A model generated the notes under the pieces. That model had not been told where the DNA came from. It searched no databases and saw nothing but the letters and a program-made list of their open reading frames with translations. From JACDBE01 sp963714055 (GTDB taxonomy: Bacteria; Actinomycetota; Acidimicrobiia; Spongiisociales; UBA5794), in assembly GCA_963714055.1 (NCBI GenBank), contig OY970227.1, forward strand, positions 2,232,001 to 2,296,000: DNA of 64,000 bases. The letters run 5' to 3'. Shown in pieces: positions 60,173 to 64,000 of this stretch (positions within the stretch are counted from its first letter, which is position 1; each line of letters begins with the position of its first letter). The position numbers were made by a program, and so were the translations under genes.

Positions 60173-62044
60173 TCAGGTGTCGAGCATGCGCCCGACCGAG
60201 GCGACGATCCCGTCGGCGTCGAGGCCCAGCTCGGCGAGGATGCTCCCCGGGCTGCCGAATCGAATGAAGCGGTCCGGCACCCCGAGGACACGCACCTTGC
60301 CGGCGGCGCCGGAGGGGGCGAGATGCTCGAGCACGGCGGCGCCGAAGCCCCCGACAGTGACGTTGTCCTCGATCGTTACCAGGTGGCGGTGAGTGGCCGC
60401 CCATTCGTCCAGCCGGGGATCGAGCGGCTTGATCCACCGGGCGTTGACCACCGTGCACGAGATTCCCGCCTCGGCCAGGCGACCGGCGGCCTTCGACGCG
60501 GCCTCGACCATGCGCCCGTTGGCGAGCAGGGCGACATCCTCGCCGTGGCTCAGCTCCTCCCACTCGCCGAAGGGCACCGGAGCCACCGGGAGCTCCGGGC
60601 TGGAGGTGACCGCGCCCTTGGGAAAGCGGATCGCCACGGGACCATCGTGGGTCACCGCCGTCTCCAGCATCCCGCACAGCTCGGTGGCGTTGGCGGGGGC
60701 GGCAATCGCCAGCCCGGGGACGGTCCGCAGGAACGACAGGTCGAAGACACCGTGGTGGGACGAGCCGTCCGGTCCGGTGATCCCAGCGCGATCGAGCACG
60801 AAGGTCACCGGGAGTCCGTGCAGGGCGACGTCCATCATCACCTGGTCGAAGGCGCGCTGCATGAAGGTGGAGTAGATGCACACCACCGGGTGTAGTCCGG
60901 CCATGGCCAGTCCGGCGGCGAAGGTCACCGCGTGCTGTTCCGAGATGCCGACGTCATGGACCCGCTCCGGGAACTCCACCGCCATCGCCCCGAGACCGGT
61001 GGACGACTCCATGGCCGCGGTCACCGCCACCACGTCGGGATGGCGACGGGCCACGTCGGCCAGCGCCGTCTCGAATACGTCGGTGTAGGTGATCTGGCGC
61101 AGCATCGGCTCACCGGTCGCCACGTCGAAACGGCCTACCCCGTGCAACTTGTCCCGCTCGTCGGCGATGGCCGGCTGGTAGCCCTTGCCCTTGTCGGTGA
61201 CCACGTGGATGACCACCGGCTCGTCGAACCCCTTGGCCCGCGCCAGGGTCCGCTCCAGCAGCGCCAGGTCGTGGCCGTCGATAGGCCCGGCGTACTTCAG
61301 CTCCAGCACGTCGAAGAACGTCGAGGGGGACAGCATCTGCTTGATGCTCTCCTTGATACGGCGCGCCGTCTCGTCGGCGAACTCCCCGATGCCGGGGATG
61401 CGTCGGAGGCGGGACCCGATCGCCCGCTTCGTCGACTCGTAGTGCGGGTCGAGCCGTAGCTGGGCGAGATGCCGGGCGAGCCCGCCAACGGTGGGGGCGT
61501 AGGAGCGACCGTTGTCGTTGAGGACGATCACCAGTCTCGCCGGTCGCGAGTGGGCGATGTGGTTGAGCGCCTCGTGGGCCATGCCGCCGGTGAGCGCGCC
61601 GTCGCCGATGACGACCACCGTGAATCCCTTCCGACCCGCCGTCGCCATCCCCATGCCGTAGCTGAGGGAGGTGGAGGCGTGGCTGTTCTCGACCCAGTCG
61701 TGCGGGCTCTCCTCCCTGCTCGGATACCCGGACAGACCGCCGTCCTGGCGGAGGGTCGGGAAGCGGTCGGCGCGCCCGGTGAGGATCTTGTGGACGTATG
61801 CCTGGTGCCCGACGTCCCAGATGATGGCGTCGTCCGGGCTGTCGAAGACGCGGTGCAGCGCCAGCGTCAGCTCGACGACCCCGAGGTTGGGGGACAGGTG
61901 CCCGCCGGTCTCCGACATCACCTCGACGAGGTACCGGCGGATGGCGTCGGCGAGCACGGCGAGCTGGTCCGGGTCGAGGCCGCCCAGGTCACCGGGGAGG
62001 TCGAGGTTCTCGAGCAGATCGAGCAGGTCAGGTTCGTCGGGCAC
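60173..62044 (-). CDS. dxs: 1-deoxy-D-xylulose-5-phosphate synthase
   Basis: A 623-residue thiamine-diphosphate enzyme, the entry step of the MEP isoprenoid pathway. GGHLSPNLGVVELTLALH and WDVGHQAYVHKILTGR open the TPP domain, GDGALTGGMAHEALNH is the TPP motif, and YAGPIDGHDLALLERTL, MESSTGLGAMAVEFPERV and DVGISEQHAVTFAAGLA follow. The GTG at 62044 (MPDEPDLLDLLENLD) follows AGGAAGCCAC; the longer frame to 62149 overlaps the TetR gene and is rejected. Confidence 0.95.
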   Translation of the reverse strand: MPDEPDLLDLLENLDLPGDLGGLDPDQLAVLADAIRRYLVEVMSETGGHLSPNLGVVELTLALHRVFDSPDDAIIWDVGHQAYVHKILTGRADRFPTLRQDGGLSGYPSREESPHDWVENSHASTSLSYGMGMATAGRKGFTVVVIGDGALTGGMAHEALNHIAHSRPARLVIVLNDNGRSYAPTVGGLARHLAQLRLDPHYESTKRAIGSRLRRIPGIGEFADETARRIKESIKQMLSPSTFFDVLELKYAGPIDGHDLALLERTLARAKGFDEPVVIHVVTDKGKGYQPAIADERDKLHGVGRFDVATGEPMLRQITYTDVFETALADVARRHPDVVAVTAAMESSTGLGAMAVEFPERVHDVGISEQHAVTFAAGLAMAGLHPVVCIYSTFMQRAFDQVMMDVALHGLPVTFVLDRAGITGPDGSSHHGVFDLSFLRTVPGLAIAAPANATELCGMLETAVTHDGPVAIRFPKGAVTSSPELPVAPVPFGEWEELSHGEDVALLANGRMVEAASKAAGRLAEAGISCTVVNARWIKPLDPRLDEWAATHRHLVTIEDNVTVGGFGAAVLEHLAPSGAAGKVRVLGVPDRFIRFGSPGSILAELGLDADGIVASVGRMLDT

Positions 62045-62084
62045 GTGGCTTCCTGTGACCTTCGCAGCTTGCCACCGGCCCGGC

Positions 62085-62714
62085 CTATCCGCCACCCGGG
62101 GCGCTCGGGTCGAGCCCGTGGAACAGGAAGCGCAGGAACTCCTCGCCAACCTCGTGGAACCGGGCCTTGGGCTCGGGGGTGGCCAGCAAGGTCTTGGCGG
62201 TGGCCATGATGGCGTCGGCCAGGAGTGCCGCCGCCAGGTCGCCCGGCATCGCCCGGAACTCGCCGGCGGCCACGCCCTCGGTGTAGACCCTTCCGAACTC
62301 GGCGGACAGCGTGCGGTGGGCGGCGACGATCCTCTCGGTGGTCGTCGTCGACAGGGCGGGCAGGCCCTGGTGCAGCGCCAGCCCGAACACGTGGTCGTCG
62401 ACGGCGTACTCCACGGTTCGCAGGGCGAGCTCCGACAGCTGGTCGCGGTGGCTCAGGTGCCGCGGGATCGTCGACAGGATCTGCTCGGTCACCTCGGGCA
62501 GCCGCAGCTCGACCAGCTCGGCGAGCAGGTGCTCCATGTCGTCGAAGTACTCGTAGAACGTGGTGCGACCGATGCCGACCATCGCCGACACGTCCGCCGG
62601 GCTCACCTCGGTGTATCCGAAGTCTGCGAACAGCGCCTCGGCGGCCTCGACGATCGCCCGGCGGGTGGCGGTGCGCCGTGCCGTCAACGTCGCCGTGGTG
62701 GAAGGCCCTCTCAT
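62085..62714 (-). CDS. TetR family transcriptional regulator
   Basis: A 209-residue regulator. The HTH is in AIVEAAEALFADFGYTEVSP through ADVSAMVGIGRTTFYEYFDD, followed by a large ligand-binding helical domain. It diverges from the aldehyde dehydrogenase gene, which is its most likely target along with itself. The intergenic region has an inverted repeat and a tandem direct repeat that could be operators. Confidence 0.88.
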   Translation of the reverse strand: MRGPSTTATLTARRTATRRAIVEAAEALFADFGYTEVSPADVSAMVGIGRTTFYEYFDDMEHLLAELVELRLPEVTEQILSTIPRHLSHRDQLSELALRTVEYAVDDHVFGLALHQGLPALSTTTTERIVAAHRTLSAEFGRVYTEGVAAGEFRAMPGDLAAALLADAIMATAKTLLATPEPKARFHEVGEEFLRFLFHGLDPSAPGGG

Positions 62715-62727
62715 GGTGGCTCGCCCC

Positions 62728-62751
62728 GTTCGCCGGTCGGTTCGCTGGTCG
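62728..62751. repeat. Tandem 12-bp direct repeat between tetR and aldehyde dehydrogenase
   Basis: GTTCGCCGGTCG is followed directly by GTTCGCTGGTCG, with 11 of 12 bases identical, just upstream of the TetR start. Confidence 0.5.
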
Positions 62752-62757
62752 TCACAT

Positions 62758-62794
62758 GGACGCCGGGCCGACCAGTATGGCCGCGCCGGCGTCC
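62758..62794. promoter_or_regulatory. 9-bp inverted repeat, candidate TetR operator
   Basis: GGACGCCGG (62758-62766) and CCGGCGTCC (62786-62794) are perfect reverse complements 19 bases apart in the divergent promoter region of tetR and the aldehyde dehydrogenase gene. Confidence 0.45.
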
Positions 62795-62885
62795 AAGGTG
62801 CGCCGGGGGCTCCGTGGTCCGGCGCCGCATGCCGCCCGGTAGCCTGATCGTTCAGGCCAATCGGCTTTCACGGAGGTGTCCCAAG

Positions 62886-64000
62886 ATGAGCGCCGGCGGT
62901 TTCCGGGTGACCTACGCCACGATGTCGGCGGACGATACCGCCCTCCACGCCGGGTTCGACGACGGCATCGCCGTGGCCCGGGGCCAGCTCGGGCTCGACC
63001 ACCCCTTCGTTGTCGACGGCGCCGAGCGCACCGGCGCCGGCTGGCACGAGGAGCGGTCGCCGATCGACCGGGACGTGGTGGTGGGCAGGTACGGCCAGGC
63101 GACCGCCGCCGACGTCGACGACGCCGTGGCGGCCGCCCGGCGGTCTGCCCCGGGTTGGGCGGCCACGCCCTGGAGCGAACGGGTGGCGGTGCTCGATGCC
63201 GCTGCCGATCTGATCAGCGATGACCGGTACCGGCTTTCGGCTCTGATGGGCATAGAGGTGGGTAAGAACCGGCTCGAGTCACTCGGTGATGTCGAGGAGT
63301 CGGCCGACCTCATCCGGTACTACTGCCGGCAGATGGAGGAGCACGACGGCTTCGCCGTTCCGATGAACCGGCTGTTCCCCGACGAGGCGACCTTCGACGT
63401 GATGCGCCCCTACGGGGTGTGGGCGGTGATCAGCCCGTTCAACTTCCCGATGGCGCTGGCCGCCGGCCCGGTGGGGGCGGCGCTGGTCGCCGGCAACACG
63501 GTGGTGCTGAAACCGTCGAACCAGGGGGCGCTGATCGGGCTGGAGCTGGCCCGGATCCTCGCCGCCGCCGGTGTCCCCGCCGGGGCGTTCCACGTCGTCA
63601 CCGGGTCGGGCCCCGAGGCCGGCGCCGCATTGGTGAACCACCCGGGCGTCGACGGGATCACCTTCACCGGGTCCTCCGAGGTGGGGATGGGGATCCAGCG
63701 CACCTTCGCCACCCGGTGGCCGAAGCCGGCGATCTGCGAGATGGGTGGGAAGAACCCGGTGGTGGTCAGCCGGAACGCCGACCTCGACGTCGCCGCCGAG
63801 GGGGTGATGCGCTCGGCGTTCGGGTTCGGCGGGCAGAAGTGCTCGGCGGCGTCGCGGGCCTACGTCGAGGCGCCGGTGGTGGACGAGTTCCTCGATCGGC
63901 TGGTGGACCGCACCGGGCCGGTCGTCATCGGCGATCCCGCTCGACAAGGGCACCTACTTGGGGCCGGTGATCGACGACCGTGCCGTCTCCCGCTACCGCG
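62886..64000 (+). CDS. Aldehyde dehydrogenase, P5C-dehydrogenase-like (partial, one frameshift)
   Basis: The first 370 or so residues of an NAD-dependent aldehyde dehydrogenase, cut by the window edge. VWAVISPFNFPMALAAGPVG, VLKPSNQGAL, GITFTGSSEVGMG, the catalytic Glu in CEMGGKNP and the catalytic Cys in GFGGQKCSAAS are intact. RYYCRQMEEHDGFAVPM resembles 1-pyrroline-5-carboxylate dehydrogenase. Near 63934-63936 a CCC where CC is expected shifts the frame; the next frame reads DPLDKGTYLGPVIDDRAVSR. The ATG follows GGAGGTGTCCCAAG. Confidence 0.87.
   Translation, partial: MSAGGFRVTYATMSADDTALHAGFDDGIAVARGQLGLDHPFVVDGAERTGAGWHEERSPIDRDVVVGRYGQATAADVDDAVAAARRSAPGWAATPWSERVAVLDAAADLISDDRYRLSALMGIEVGKNRLESLGDVEESADLIRYYCRQMEEHDGFAVPMNRLFPDEATFDVMRPYGVWAVISPFNFPMALAAGPVGAALVAGNTVVLKPSNQGALIGLELARILAAAGVPAGAFHVVTGSGPEAGAALVNHPGVDGITFTGSSEVGMGIQRTFATRWPKPAICEMGGKNPVVVSRNADLDVAAEGVMRSAFGFGGQKCSAASRAYVEAPVVDEFLDRLVDRTGPVVIGDPARQGHLLGAGDRRPCRLPLP

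Overview
The window is one 64 kb stretch of very GC-rich (about 70% G+C), gene-dense bacterial DNA. GTG and TTG starts are frequent and many genes overlap by 1 or 4 bases. The gene content points to an actinobacterium: an ECF42 sigma factor with its DGPF partner, a sigma factor with a CU044_5270-like protein, homodimeric AceE, ClpS followed by a DUF2017 protein, DUF2236 oxygenase, an actinobacterial CHAT/subtilase/sigma locus, and the MEP isoprenoid genes ispD and dxs. A complete contiguous trp operon with a fused trpCF is not the usual actinobacterial arrangement, so a deep-branching lineage such as Acidimicrobiia is a reasonable but unproven guess. No rRNA, CRISPR array, insertion sequence, prophage or integrase was seen. 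One tRNA (Glu, UUC) is present.

Layout. 1-6.65 kb: a VOC protein, a short-chain dehydrogenase, a YdeI-like protein, an 8-oxoguanine deaminase-like amidohydrolase, a small gene plus AbiEii-like nucleotidyltransferase pair with a MobA-like gene, then metY with a CoA-binding protein. 6.78-12.9 kb: the trp operon, trpL-trpE-trpG-trpD-trpCF-trpB-trpA, with a Trp-codon leader peptide and attenuator. 12.9-14.6 kb: ECF42 sigma and DGPF gene behind a matching ECF42-type promoter. 14.7-17.2 kb: a frame-disrupted hydrolase-cyclase fusion and a cyclic-nucleotide-binding protein. 17.2-28.2 kb: 5'-3' exonuclease, DUF2236, ABC exporter, an S41 peptidase lipoprotein under an apparent MarR operator, SRAP/HMCES, MFS, SIMPL, TerC, DUF454 and DJ-1 family genes. 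28.5-38.5 kb: OsmC, S9 peptidase and HDAC-like deacetylase, HTH-ClpS-DUF2017, alanine dehydrogenase, a MobA-like protein, a heavy-metal P-type ATPase and an acyl-CoA ligase. 38.5-43.8 kb: a cytosolic subtilase diverging from a TPR-CHAT protease, an ECF sigma factor and a small conserved protein; this is the most interesting locus. 44-47 kb: an ApbE / ferric-reductase-like redox cluster. 47.1-50.3 kb: PEP synthase and its regulatory kinase. 50.4-55.6 kb: a DDN-like protein, Uma2, a class III cyclase and aceE. 56-64 kb: tRNA-Glu, ispD, a secreted protein, sigma plus CU044_5270-like protein, dxs, a TetR regulator and an aldehyde dehydrogenase cut by the window edge.

Three window-wide patterns stand out. 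First, at least 17 genes have a TANNNT -10 hexamer ending 6-8 bases before the start codon, which marks leaderless transcription; the trp leader peptide is one of them. Second, two families of structured intergenic repeats are present: family A with arms reading AACCTGAGGTT / AACCTCAGGTT, and family B with a GGGGCCCC-type core. Third, six disruptions in four conserved genes, plus a probable seventh in a small gene, are all single-base insertions, several inside or creating a G or C run. That bias suggests sequence error rather than gene decay, and the affected genes should be checked against reads before being called pseudogenes.
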